Shown piece by piece: positions 14,872 through 22,673 of a stretch of DNA of 32,563 nt. Position 1 is the stretch's first letter; each line of letters opens with the position of its first letter. Below the pieces are notes generated by a model, which worked only from the letters and a program-made list of their open reading frames with translations, did no database searches and was not told the DNA's origin. The stretch comes from Scopulibacillus daqui (GTDB lineage Bacteria; Bacillota; Bacilli; Bacillales; Sporolactobacillaceae), in contig NZ_JAFBER010000029.1 of NCBI RefSeq assembly GCF_016908855.1, positions 1 through 32,563 of the forward strand, read 5' to 3'. Both the position numbers and the translations under genes were made by a program.

Positions 14872-14899
14872 TTCCTCTGTTCAATATTGAGCAGAGGAA
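14872..14899. repeat. 28-bp near-perfect palindrome upstream of copy-2 operator
   Basis: TTCCTCTGTTCAAT and ATTGAGCAGAGGAA are inverted copies with one mismatch and no spacer. No T run follows on either strand, so it is more likely a protein-binding site or a hairpin than a terminator. Its role is unknown. Confidence 0.45.
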
Positions 14900-15043
14900 A
14901 TTTATGCTTCATATTTGTCTCATGCGTATTGATGAAATAAAACCGTATCCTTAGAAATCCCATCATATACAAACATGAAGGAGACTGAAAAAGGATAGAC
15001 AGTTAAAGTTGAAAAACGAGGCAGTAGATTGGGAGGGCGTTCT

Positions 15044-15103
15044 TTGAAGACATCTGTATTTCAAGCTGTTAGTAAAGAACGTGAAGAGCAGGACAATCAG
15101 TGA
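15044..15103 (+). CDS. possible 19-aa peptide ORF in an otherwise empty gap
   Basis: TTG at 15044 lies 8 bases after GGGAGGG and opens MKTSVFQAVSKEREEQDNQ, stopping at TGA 15103. A GAGAAGC ... GCTTCTC stem followed by CCCCTTTT (about 15112-15166) comes after. The ribosome site and possible terminator are the only support. It could equally be a relic. I see nothing else in 14900-15225. Confidence 0.2.
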   Translation: MKTSVFQAVSKEREEQDNQ

Positions 15104-15229
15104 TTTTTAACAGAGAAGCAATCCATAAAAATGGAATCGTGCAGCTTCTCCCCTTTTCCAAAGAGCAGAACACCAACAATGTATTATTATGTAAAAGAAG
15201 TATTTTTTTCCATGATGTCATTTGACTAT

Positions 15230-15257
15230 ACGCTTATAACCGCCATTCCATAAAATA
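15230..15257 (+). promoter_or_regulatory. sigma-K-like mother-cell promoter
   Basis: AC at 15230-15231 and CATAAAATA at 15249-15257 (consensus CATAnnnTA) are 17 bases apart, matching late-sporulation sigma-K promoters. It lies 85 bases before a spore-surface-type gene. Confidence 0.5.
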
Positions 15258-15264
15258 TAAAAAA

Positions 15265-15297
15265 GCTATTAATCTTATCAGATTAATTATTAATAGC
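15265..15297 (+). other. stem-loop at the predicted 5' end of the spore-protein mRNA
   Basis: GCTATTAAT (15265-15273) pairs with ATTAATAGC (15289-15297). If the sigma-K-like promoter is real, this hairpin begins within a few bases of the transcript start, the position of stabilising 5' stem-loops such as that of aprE. On the minus strand it is followed by a T run and could instead act as a terminator, but no minus-strand gene ends here. Confidence 0.45.
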
Positions 15298-15342
15298 CCT
15301 TATTTAAAATAACGATTCTGTTTAGATAGGTAGGAGATAGGG

Positions 15343-16686
15343 GTGACTAAACAGATAAACTCAAGAGGAAAAAAATGCCTTTTCAATTGTCCTTGTTGTT
15401 CCTGCAAAGGTAAAAGCCTTTTTGATAGATGCGAATACCCTAGATGCAAATGTAAAGAAAACTGTGAGGTAGAAGTTGAAGTTGAACAAGGTGATATTGA
15501 TGTTCGTCAAGGTCAGTCCCAGACGATGGGCAATCAAACCCAAAACCCCATCGAAAGCCAAGGTCAGACGTTAGGCAATCAAACCCAGAACGGGACTGAA
15601 AGCCAAGGACAGACTTTCGGTAATCAAACCCAGAGCGGAAGTGAAAACCAAGGACAGACTTTGGGAGACCTGACCCAAAACGGGAATGAAGGCCAAAGTC
15701 AAACGTTTGGCAACTTAAGCCAGAATGCAAGCGAAAGCCAAGGTCAAACGATGGGTAATCAAACCCAGAACCCTTCGCAAGGTCAATCAGGGTCTATTTT
15801 GAGCCAAACCCAAAACCCTTCGCAAACCGGGTCCACCGTAACCCAAAATCAGAATCCAGTACAAACTCAATCAGGTTCAGCGACTCAAACCCAAAGCCCG
15901 TCGCAAACCGGATCAAATCAAACTCAAACAACTGGACCGCAAACACTTCAAGCAAACCCAACGAATAGCAGCAGTGCAGATGTCACTCAAAATGTAAGCG
16001 GCGTCACCGTTAATGTGCCCGTTAATGTCACTGTCGACTGCGGATGCGGAAAGGGATTTAAATGTGAGAAACAGCAGCAACAAGCATGCTGTGACTGCTG
16101 TGCAAGGGCACTGGGCAATCTGCTCAGGCAGGTACAACAATATCAATCAACAAACTTAGAGACAATTAACATTTATTTAATTAATTCTCCTGCTCTAGCA
16201 GAGAATCCGGTACTTGACCAAACCATTACAAATGTGAACGACTGTGCTACCGTATCATTTGCAACAGGGCCAGTTGTAACAACACCATCAACGACAGCAC
16301 AATTATGTAAAGTTGCCGGCTTTTCAGCAAGTACCCCTGGTTTAATCACTTTCTTAACCAATTATGCCAACGCTTGCACTAATAATAACCCATGCACCTG
16401 TAATGGAGACTGCGGTTGTGGTTGCGGATGCGGCCAGTGCAATTGCGGCAACGTATTTTGCAGCTGTAATACTTGTGCAAATGGCATCGGAGAACAACTT
16501 AATCTTCATACCGGTTCCCTCCTTAATCTTGTTATTGAGGGGGTGCCAACTCCTATAGATGGGGTGCGATTATTAAAGGTTTGCGATTGTTTAGCCTTCT
16601 TTATGAACGATGCGACTTCAACCTTCTATGTGTTTACACTATGTTCCATCGTTGCATTTACACCTGCAGCGCCCGGTCCCGTTTGA
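15343..16686 (+). CDS. Gln/Thr/Asn repeat and Cys-rich protein, probable spore coat/exosporium component
   Basis: 447 aa, GTG start at 15343 behind TAGGAG. Residues 1-50 form a basic, cysteine-rich head (FNCPCCSCKGKS, CEYPRCKCKENC). Residues about 57-150 carry six imperfect 15-residue repeats of the type QGQTLGNQTQNGTES, followed by degenerate QTQNPSQ repeats to about 196. Residues 205-447 form a second domain with CGCGKGFKC, CCDCC and a very cysteine-rich insertion near 350-380 (CNGDCGCGCGCGQCNCG). There is no signal peptide. Cysteine clusters and low-complexity repeats are typical of cross-linked spore surface proteins, and the promoter looks sigma-K-dependent. Repeat number is likely to vary between strains. 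The exact family is not recognised. Confidence 0.75.
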   Translation: MTKQINSRGKKCLFNCPCCSCKGKSLFDRCEYPRCKCKENCEVEVEVEQGDIDVRQGQSQTMGNQTQNPIESQGQTLGNQTQNGTESQGQTFGNQTQSGSENQGQTLGDLTQNGNEGQSQTFGNLSQNASESQGQTMGNQTQNPSQGQSGSILSQTQNPSQTGSTVTQNQNPVQTQSGSATQTQSPSQTGSNQTQTTGPQTLQANPTNSSSADVTQNVSGVTVNVPVNVTVDCGCGKGFKCEKQQQQACCDCCARALGNLLRQVQQYQSTNLETINIYLINSPALAENPVLDQTITNVNDCATVSFATGPVVTTPSTTAQLCKVAGFSASTPGLITFLTNYANACTNNNPCTCNGDCGCGCGCGQCNCGNVFCSCNTCANGIGEQLNLHTGSLLNLVIEGVPTPIDGVRLLKVCDCLAFFMNDATSTFYVFTLCSIVAFTPAAPGPV

Positions 16687-16726
16687 CCAATGCTTCACGA
16701 AAATCTTATAGTTTTATTGAAATAAT

Positions 16727-16757
16727 AATAAGAAGGGTTGTCAGCCCTTCTTATTTT
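16727..16757. terminator. bidirectional terminator between convergent genes
   Basis: AATAAGAAGGG (16727-16737) and CCCTTCTTATT (16745-16755) flank a 7-base loop with T-rich sequence after the stem on the plus strand. The stop codon of the minus-strand gene lies in the loop. Confidence 0.85.
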
Positions 16758-17088
16758 CATTTTCTTCCATTTGCCTTTTCATTATATCTAAATGTGATTG
16801 TACGCTATTAATAATTTGTTCACTTAATAATTTGCCGTCAATGACTGGTTCTATCATATCTTCCTCGCTTACGACTTCGCCATTTACAATATGCCGGCTT
16901 TGCGTTTGTGTTTTTCCCTGAACTTGCTGGCTGGACATGCTTTTTGCGTATTCTTCTTTTTTACGGGATAAGAATGTTTCAATCTCCTCTTTGAATGATT
17001 CTTTCATTTCCTCCATTTCATGTTCCAGATTAGCAAGAAATTCATTTTTTAAGCTTGTAAACAACGCTTGTAATTCTTCTGAGTTCAT
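16741..17088 (-). CDS. hypothetical coiled-coil protein
   Basis: 115 aa, highly charged, with no signal or membrane segment. Residues 1-55 are strongly heptad-like and glutamate/lysine-rich (EHEMEEMKESFKEEIETFL), and a second helical stretch spans about 85-112. The middle contains QVQGKTQTQSRHIVNGEVV. The ATG at 17088 has GGGAGATG 7 bases upstream. It converges on the repeat-rich spore-type gene, and its QGKTQTQS segment echoes that protein's composition, which may hint at a shared structure. Family not recognised. Confidence 0.7.
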   Translation of the reverse strand: MNSEELQALFTSLKNEFLANLEHEMEEMKESFKEEIETFLSRKKEEYAKSMSSQQVQGKTQTQSRHIVNGEVVSEEDMIEPVIDGKLLSEQIINSVQSHLDIMKRQMEENENKKG

Positions 17089-17257
17089 CTTATTGCATCT
17101 CCCGATTAAAATGATAATGACTTTTGGATTATGATATGAAAATTAGGCTTCATATGTTCAAGTTTTCAAAATCGGGTTGCATTAAGTTTTTACCTTTTTT
17201 CTTTTTGGACAATAGCAGCAGTGAACTGAAACATTGGCGTATCCCCGTTTATCACGA

Positions 17258-18361
17258 CTAAAGCCTGCCATACTTTTTCATCACTTCAATTAATTGTTCA
17301 TGATCAATCGCTTCTACCGTCCTCCCATGCGGTTTGGCTAAAGGCATCGACTCAGCTGCAACTAAAGCATTTACTACAGCTTCATCGACGCTTTGGCAGA
17401 CAGATTCGTAAATAACATCGAATAATTCGTCATTTAAACATTCCATATGCCATTTTTCTTCGCCTATCTGTGGAATATCCATTTCATTCGCAACAGAAAA
17501 GGCCAGAAATATATCGCCTGAATCATTTCCGCCAGGAGTTCCGTTTCTGCCTATCCCTATAGCGGCCCGTTTGGCTACCCGTTTCAATTGATGAGGGAGC
17601 ATTGGAATATCTGTTCCAATAATGACAATGATTGACCCGCGCTCTTTATTGAAAAGAGGATTTTCAGTTAAATGCTTTCCGACAGGCACTCCAAGAATCG
17701 TAAGCCAATCGCGAATGCCATGATTAGCTTGAACAAGCGCACCAACCGTGTACTGTTTGCCGGCTATGTTAAAAACACGTGAAGACGTACCTGTTCCCCC
17801 TTTAAAATCATAGCAAATCATGCCAGTTCCGCCTCCTACATTCCCTTCTTCGATCAATCCTGATGCCGCAGATTCAATGGCGGAGATGACGTGTTCTTCC
17901 CGGATGTGCTGACCGTTAATATCATTCAGAGCACCATCATACGTTTCGGCAATTACCGGCATGGTCCATAAATGATTCTCACTAAATTGCTTCTTATATT
18001 GTTTGATCATCCATTTGGTCACTGCATGATGGGCTATTCCAACTGAATGGGTATTTGTTATGCAAATGGGACTTAGAAAGTATCCACCGTCATTAATCCA
18101 GTGAGTCCCTGTCATTTCTCCATTTCCATTAAGACTATAAAAACCTGCCCAAACAGGCTCCATTTTTTCCTTTTTTCCTTTTGGAAGAATAGCTGTGACC
18201 CCTGTCCTGATAGGTCCGCAGCCAATGTTGACGGGCCCTTCTCCTTCAATGAGCGTTGTATAGCCCACCTCTACTCCAGAAACATCCGTAATCGCATTGT
18301 GATGCCCGGTTTCTCCAGGAAACGGGAGCCCAAGATCTCGTGCTCTTTTCTTTATTTTCAT
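17258..18361 (-). CDS. P1/S58-family (DmpA/BapA-like) aminopeptidase
   Basis: 367 aa, matching the DmpA-type Ntn-hydrolases that cleave N-terminal (including D- or beta-) amino acids from small peptides and mature by self-cleavage before a serine. The family N-terminus RARDLGLPFPGETGHHNAIT is present, as are GVTAILP, a conserved N-N-G-like stretch near 78-92 (SLNGNGEMTGTHWINDGG) and GGGTGMICYDFKGGTGTSSR, in which Ser193 or Ser194 is the expected nucleophile. The N-terminus has no signal, so it is cytoplasmic. ATG at 18361 follows AGGAGG. It is encoded 72 bases after an amino-acid permease gene on the same strand, suggesting uptake and hydrolysis of a small amide or peptide. Confidence 0.88.
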   Translation of the reverse strand: MKIKKRARDLGLPFPGETGHHNAITDVSGVEVGYTTLIEGEGPVNIGCGPIRTGVTAILPKGKKEKMEPVWAGFYSLNGNGEMTGTHWINDGGYFLSPICITNTHSVGIAHHAVTKWMIKQYKKQFSENHLWTMPVIAETYDGALNDINGQHIREEHVISAIESAASGLIEEGNVGGGTGMICYDFKGGTGTSSRVFNIAGKQYTVGALVQANHGIRDWLTILGVPVGKHLTENPLFNKERGSIIVIIGTDIPMLPHQLKRVAKRAAIGIGRNGTPGGNDSGDIFLAFSVANEMDIPQIGEEKWHMECLNDELFDVIYESVCQSVDEAVVNALVAAESMPLAKPHGRTVEAIDHEQLIEVMKKYGRL

Positions 18362-18433
18362 ATTGATCCTCCTGTAACATTCCTCTGATAAAAGTCATGA
18401 TAATTTGATTCTCTTTGCAATGCTGTATACCTT

Positions 18434-19828
18434 TTATACTTCATTTGCTGATTCCTGCGGTTCATTTGACACTGGCTTTTGGATTCGCCATAAACTCGAT
18501 TTGTTTTTTAAGTAAATGAAATAATACAGGCTTGCCCCAGTAAATATAGCAAACGATATAAGCAAATCTTTAGATGACTGCTGGGTCAAAGCCAACCCGA
18601 CGCCAACAATGACAATAATAGGCGGGACCGGCCAAAACGGCATGCGGTATGGTGGATTAAGAGTCGTCTTCCTTATCCTGTTTACAAGTGCCGAAATCGC
18701 TAACAGCCCATAAATGGCGCAGATTAGTACCGATGAAAACGTTATTAAAAGGATAAACCTTGAAGCAAAACAAAGCAATGCCCCTATGATGCCAACCAAT
18801 AATGTTGCCGCCAATGGCGAATGCCATCTTGGATGTATACGCGATAACATCCGATTTACCGCAGGAGGCCAGGCGCCTTCTTTTGCGGAACTGTATATGA
18901 TCCGTCCATAAGAGAGAAGAATGGCAATGGTTGCATTATAAATGGCCAGTATAACCCCTATGATGATCATTTCATTAACCATTGGGCCGGAAACCGCGGT
19001 AATCATATAAGACATTGGCGTTTCGGAACTAAGAAGTTTCGTGATATTAGGAGAGCCAAGGACAACCGCAATCGCCGGAACCACTTCAAAGAGTACAGTG
19101 ACCCCTAGTGCCGCTAAAATCATCATACCGATTGCGCGTTTGCTCCCGCGGGTTTCCTCGGAAAAGTTGACAGCTGTATCATAACCATTGAAAGCGAACA
19201 ACGCGGTTACAATACCGGCTATAAGAGCACCAGCCCCTATCGGCGACAGTCTGCCGTCTGTCATGGCATGCGGCTGTGAAAACAGGATCGAAGCAGGCTG
19301 ATGCAAGTGAGCAAACCCTAAACAGCTAAGTACGATTAAAACTGCAAGTTCTGCCATTAAAAATATACCTGTTATAAAGCCGTTTGCTGTTATTGGAAAA
19401 ATTGCGATGATCGCTGCACTTACCATTGTAAGGCAGCCAATCAGGCTCGGATTTAACTCAGGAAAAAAAGAGTGCATATAAGTCCCAACACCCATAGCAA
19501 TTGCCGGTGTCAGTACGACTGCTTGCACAATGACAGCAGCTAACACAAGAAAACCTAAATAATTGCCCAGAACTTTCTTTACGACATCGTACGGCCAGCC
19601 GGCAGCAGGATATTGACTTCCCAGTTCAGCATCGCAAAACCCCATGGCTAATGCAATAATGATTCCGGCCGCAAAACTCCATAGAATACCGGTACCCGAC
19701 ACCAAAAGAAGTGCGGGAACAATAATAAATACCGACGATGCTGGTGTAATCGCTGATAATGTAATGGATAGGTTTCCAAAAAATCCGAGCGACTTTTTTA
19801 ACTTTGCTTCCTCACTAGTCTCTTTCAA
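18434..19828 (-). CDS. APC-superfamily amino-acid permease
   Basis: 464 aa with about 12 hydrophobic segments and the APC N-terminal signature (GFFGNLSITLSAITPASSVF, then ALAMGFCDAELGSQYPAAG). GYDTAVNFSEETRGSKRAIG near 215-235 is the conserved loop region of the family. It starts with TTG at 19828 after GGGGGGAT. A sigma-A-like promoter lies about 90 bases upstream, and the aminopeptidase gene follows after 72 bases, so the pair is probably one operon. Substrate unknown. Confidence 0.9.
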   Translation of the reverse strand: MKETSEEAKLKKSLGFFGNLSITLSAITPASSVFIIVPALLLVSGTGILWSFAAGIIIALAMGFCDAELGSQYPAAGWPYDVVKKVLGNYLGFLVLAAVIVQAVVLTPAIAMGVGTYMHSFFPELNPSLIGCLTMVSAAIIAIFPITANGFITGIFLMAELAVLIVLSCLGFAHLHQPASILFSQPHAMTDGRLSPIGAGALIAGIVTALFAFNGYDTAVNFSEETRGSKRAIGMMILAALGVTVLFEVVPAIAVVLGSPNITKLLSSETPMSYMITAVSGPMVNEMIIIGVILAIYNATIAILLSYGRIIYSSAKEGAWPPAVNRMLSRIHPRWHSPLAATLLVGIIGALLCFASRFILLITFSSVLICAIYGLLAISALVNRIRKTTLNPPYRMPFWPVPPIIVIVGVGLALTQQSSKDLLISFAIFTGASLYYFIYLKNKSSLWRIQKPVSNEPQESANEV

Positions 19829-19908
19829 ATCGATCCCCCCTATATCTGTTTTTTACTACTTTCCAGCAGCAATTAACGGCTTGATGCTTTCGATAAAGCG
19901 TTATCACT

Positions 19909-19937
19909 ATTTTATATGGCTGGAGAAACGAATTCAA
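19909..19937 (-). promoter_or_regulatory. promoter of the permease-peptidase operon
   Basis: On the minus strand TTGAAT (19937-19932) and TAAAAT (19914-19909) are 17 bases apart, about 80 bases before the TTG start. No operator is obvious. Confidence 0.55.
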
Positions 19938-20143
19938 CATTGATTAATGAAAATTATGAATATTTTAAATGTGTTTTTGTCAAATTTGATCAAGCATTAA
20001 ATAATCTGCAAAGCTTCTTTTTATTTTACGATCATTTATAGAGCATTTGTTTAATTTTTAATAGATGAGATAAAGACCTCTTTCAAAATGATTCTTTAAA
20101 ACATAGTTTGTACTATACTACTCTTTGCAAAGGAGAAAATAAA

Positions 20144-20521
20144 ATGCCGCACTGCAAAAAAGCAGCCCGTATACTTGGCGGTAAGGTTAAAAGCTGTTCG
20201 CGTACAAGATGTGAAGTTACAAAAGAGCGTCATCTTCATGCAACGATATTAGGCAGGGATTATGAAACCGATCAGGAGTTTGTCTTTGAATCTATAGATC
20301 AGAAAGGCCGAACACTTAACACTGTAGAATTTACTGTTCTGCAACAAGAGGTTAATCCTTTAATTGATGCTCTGCGAAAATATGGATTTAAAGTGACCGC
20401 CGTCCATAACCACTGGTTGTTTGACCAGCCGCGTCTGATGTATGTTCATGCTGAAAATGTGGAAAATCCTTATGTTGCTGCAGAAATGCTTTCTAAGGTT
20501 TTAACAGTATTAGAGAATTAA
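20144..20521 (+). CDS. DUF1259 domain protein
   Basis: 125 aa beginning MPHCKKAARILGGKV; ATG at 20144 lies 6 bases after AAAGGAG. The second half matches the DUF1259 pattern seen in LppY/LpqO-like proteins: LQQEVNPLIDALRKYGFKVT, AVHNHWLFDQPRLMYVH, and a C-terminal helix. The invariant HNH-like HNHWL and M-Y-V-H histidines suggest metal or ligand binding, but no biochemical role is established. This form has no signal peptide and is a single domain, while many family members are longer and secreted. A possible promoter (TTTAAA about 20095, TATACT about 20114) precedes it. Confidence 0.8.
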   Translation: MPHCKKAARILGGKVKSCSRTRCEVTKERHLHATILGRDYETDQEFVFESIDQKGRTLNTVEFTVLQQEVNPLIDALRKYGFKVTAVHNHWLFDQPRLMYVHAENVENPYVAAEMLSKVLTVLEN

Positions 20522-20578
20522 TGTTTATACTAAAAAATTGATAGAATAAGGCACTGAGAATGATTTGCTGCACTATTT

Positions 20579-20597
20579 CCCCAAACAGGGGCTTTTA
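20579..20597 (+). terminator. short hairpin after the DUF1259 gene
   Basis: CCCC (20579-20582) and GGGG (20588-20591) flank AAACA, then CTTTTAT. The stem is only 4 bp, so this is a weak candidate. Confidence 0.35.
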
Positions 20598-20613
20598 TCT
20601 CATTCCCTGGCAC

Positions 20614-20653
20614 ATAACAAAGCCTATCCTCCAAAGTAAAGGGGAATAGGCTT
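20614..20653 (-). terminator. terminator candidate after the XRE-cupin gene
   Basis: AAGCCTAT (20620-20627) pairs with ATAGGCTT (20646-20653), with extra CC/GG pairs inside. On the minus strand TTTGTTATG follows. It lies about 130 bases past the regulator stop. Confidence 0.5.
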
Positions 20654-20782
20654 CATGTCGTTCTAATAAAAGATAAATAAGATTTGATCAGCTTCAGTTC
20701 CGCTTTATCCGGCATCTTCCCTGCTCTTTCTCAGGCTTAAAACCAAATCTAAAGCCGCACGCTTCACTGAAATTAAAAACAA

Positions 20783-21331
20783 TTATTCAGGATAATATAT
20801 CAGCATAAAAAAGCTTGCAAGTTCTTCTGTCTCATTCGTATAATCATGCTGTCCAGATGGTGTAAAATGCAAGGCATCCCCGGACTTTAATCTATATTCC
20901 TCTCCTTTTAAACCAACCTTTAGTTCCCCATGTTTAATAAGTATGTACTCCTCACCTGCATGTCCTGCTGATGTATAAGTAAAGCCGGGGTTAAGTTTGA
21001 CCAGGTAAATTTCGAATTTCTTTTCAGGGTGATAGGGAAACGGCGTATAGACAATATAGTTGCCATCAGCATCAATCACTGGCGATAATTCCTCAATATT
21101 TATTTTTGTTATCTTTGGCTTCTCCTCTTTCAAAAATGACGAAAAGGAAACTTGAAGGCCGTTTGCTATTTTCCAAAGAGTTGAGACTGTCGGATTAGAT
21201 TTTCCTTTTTCAATCTGAGCCAGCATCGCTTTGCTTACCCCCGTTAATTCGGATACTTTATCTAAACTTAATCCCTTGCTTTTTCTAATTTTCATCAGAT
21301 TATTCGCGATAATCTCTTGTATAGGATCCAT
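20783..21331 (-). CDS. XRE-family regulator with C-terminal cupin domain
   Basis: 182 aa. Residues about 11-66 are a helix-turn-helix (LDKVSELTGVSKAMLAQIEKGKSNPTVSTLWKIA). Residues about 105-180 form a small cupin barrel (HAGEEYILIKHGELKVGLKG, SGDALHFTPSGQHDY) that would bind a small ligand, often an amino acid or polyamine. The ATG at 21331 follows AAGGAG. It is divergent from azlCD-like exporter genes 100 bases away, so it most likely controls them, probably as a ligand-relieved repressor. That control is inferred from arrangement alone. Confidence 0.88.
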   Translation of the reverse strand: MDPIQEIIANNLMKIRKSKGLSLDKVSELTGVSKAMLAQIEKGKSNPTVSTLWKIANGLQVSFSSFLKEEKPKITKINIEELSPVIDADGNYIVYTPFPYHPEKKFEIYLVKLNPGFTYTSAGHAGEEYILIKHGELKVGLKGEEYRLKSGDALHFTPSGQHDYTNETEELASFFMLIYYPE

Positions 21332-21368
21332 TTTTACTCTCCTTTAAATATTGATTGCCATTTATTAT

Positions 21369-21392
21369 TAACATCCTATTGTATGTTATAAT
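21369..21392 (+). promoter_or_regulatory. azlCD promoter with overlapping inverted repeat
   Basis: An extended -10 TGTTATAAT (hexamer 21387-21392) overlaps the inverted repeat TAACAT (21369-21374)/ATGTTA (21383-21388). The repeat is a reasonable operator for the divergent XRE-cupin regulator. No good -35 is visible. Confidence 0.45.
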
Positions 21393-21432
21393 GAACAAGT
21401 GTATCATATCATTTACAAAGGGAGGGAGAAAA

Positions 21433-22158
21433 GTGATTACTAATAATCAATTCGTCCGAACAAATGAAAATGCCTTAACGTTTAAGCAAGGAGTCAAAGA
21501 CTGCATACCGACATGGTTAGGGTATATAAGCGTTGGTTTTGCGGCTGGAATCGTCGGTGTATCTTCCAAACTGAGTATAGTCGAAATCACATTGTTATCG
21601 GCACTCGTTTATGCCGGAGCTTCACAATTTATCATTTGTGCGCTGCTTGCAGCCCATAGTCCTGCTATGGCTATTATTTTAACCACTTTTATTGTAAATT
21701 TACGAAACTTTCTGCTAAGTGCAACACTCGCCCCTCATTTTACAAAATATTCTTTAATGAAGAATTTAGGCATCGGCATATTTGTGACAGATGAATCTTT
21801 TGGTCTGGCAATGAACAAAATCGCCAAAGGTGAAAAATTAAATGACCACTGGATGAACGGCATCAATGTCTCTTCATATATTATTTGGGTCCTGTCTTGT
21901 GTGATTGGAGCCATCTGCGGCAATTGGATTCCTGACCCAAAGGTTTTTGGCCTGGATTTTGCTGTAACAGCCATGTTTGCGGCTTTGCTTGTATTGCAGC
22001 TGCAAACCCTTGAATCATCCAAGCTGAAACATGACTTATTCTTAATGGCATATATGGTCATTGCAATGATTATTTTTTCCTTTTTTGTCCCTTCGCATTT
22101 AGCTGTTATTCTATCGACACTGATTGTCGCAACCATTGGGGTGGTGACAGATCAATGA
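21433..22158 (+). CDS. azlC: AzlC-family branched-chain amino-acid exporter large subunit
   Basis: 241 aa from GTG at 21433, chosen because GGGAGGG is directly upstream; the longer frame from 21355 overlaps the promoter. It has about seven hydrophobic segments and the family N-terminus FKQGVKDCIPTWLGYISVGF followed by GASQFIICALLAA and NLRNFLLSA. AzlC works with the small AzlD subunit to export branched-chain or related amino acids or analogues. Its stop overlaps azlD by 4 bases. It is not preceded by azlB as in the B. subtilis azl operon, so it is a paralogue with its own XRE-cupin regulator. Confidence 0.87.
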   Translation: MITNNQFVRTNENALTFKQGVKDCIPTWLGYISVGFAAGIVGVSSKLSIVEITLLSALVYAGASQFIICALLAAHSPAMAIILTTFIVNLRNFLLSATLAPHFTKYSLMKNLGIGIFVTDESFGLAMNKIAKGEKLNDHWMNGINVSSYIIWVLSCVIGAICGNWIPDPKVFGLDFAVTAMFAALLVLQLQTLESSKLKHDLFLMAYMVIAMIIFSFFVPSHLAVILSTLIVATIGVVTDQ

Positions 22159-22478
22159 GTATCGATTTATCGATGATCCTTTTAATACTCGGATGTACAA
22201 TGGTCACCGTTATTCCGCGGATTCTTCCTTTTGTGGTTGTCCGAAACGTTCAATTGCCTGAACCTGTATTAAAATGGCTCTCTTATGTACCCATTTGTAT
22301 TCTTACCGCGCTTGTTACAGAGAGCTTTATTCATCAAACGAACGGTTTCCCAAAATTCGAATGGCCGGTCTTTACAGCCATTATTCCAACCTTTTTAACC
22401 GCTGTCTGGACGAAAAGCTTAACCGCCACAGTCATTTTCGGAGTGATTGTGATGGCCCTGTTAAGGTTATTTATTTAA
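22155..22478 (+). CDS. azlD: AzlD-family exporter small subunit
   Basis: 107 aa with four hydrophobic segments and the typical start MSIDLSMILLILGCTMVTVI followed by PRILPF, plus a P-x-P-x-W-L-x-Y-V-P motif (PVLKWLSYVPICILTALV). It starts within the azlC stop (ATGA) with GGGGTGG upstream. It forms the export complex with AzlC. Confidence 0.87.
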   Translation: MSIDLSMILLILGCTMVTVIPRILPFVVVRNVQLPEPVLKWLSYVPICILTALVTESFIHQTNGFPKFEWPVFTAIIPTFLTAVWTKSLTATVIFGVIVMALLRLFI

Positions 22479-22612
22479 AATGAATGATTCTGATAGAAAG
22501 TAATTTTAAGGATTCCATGCTGCCGCTGCTCTAATTCCAGAAGCGTTGCAACATCTTTCTGCTGCACGTCTGATTCTATTTTTGAATAAACTCCATGCGA
22601 TCTCTGGAAAAA
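22475..22612 (-). pseudogene. possible 3' gene relic
   Basis: A minus-strand open frame ending at TAA 22477-22475 reads like a protein tail (SKIESDVQQKDVATLLELEQ, ending ITFYQNHSF). It overlaps the azlD stop by three bases and has no ribosome site or convincing start. Family not recognised. It may be the end of a gene lost from this gap. Confidence 0.25.
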
Positions 22613-22637
22613 CAAAAAACATTGTTTATGTTAAAAG

Positions 22638-22673
22638 AAACCGATTCACCATTTCGTTTAGGTGAATCGGTTT
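22638..22673. terminator. terminator shared by azlD and the LysR gene
   Basis: AAACCGATTCACC (22638-22650) and GGTGAATCGGTTT (22661-22673) form a 13-bp stem. On the minus strand TTTCTTTT follows. On the plus strand the tail is TAATTTAT, which is weaker. The LysR stop codon lies inside the stem. Confidence 0.8.

Noticed and set aside
15440-15730. 96-aa minus-strand frame across the repeats
   Set aside because: It exists only because the in-phase repeats of the spore-type gene lack stops on the other strand.
15500-15940. possible CRISPR-like tandem repeats
   Set aside because: The repeats are 45-base in-frame coding units (15 residues) that diverge gradually, with no unique spacers.
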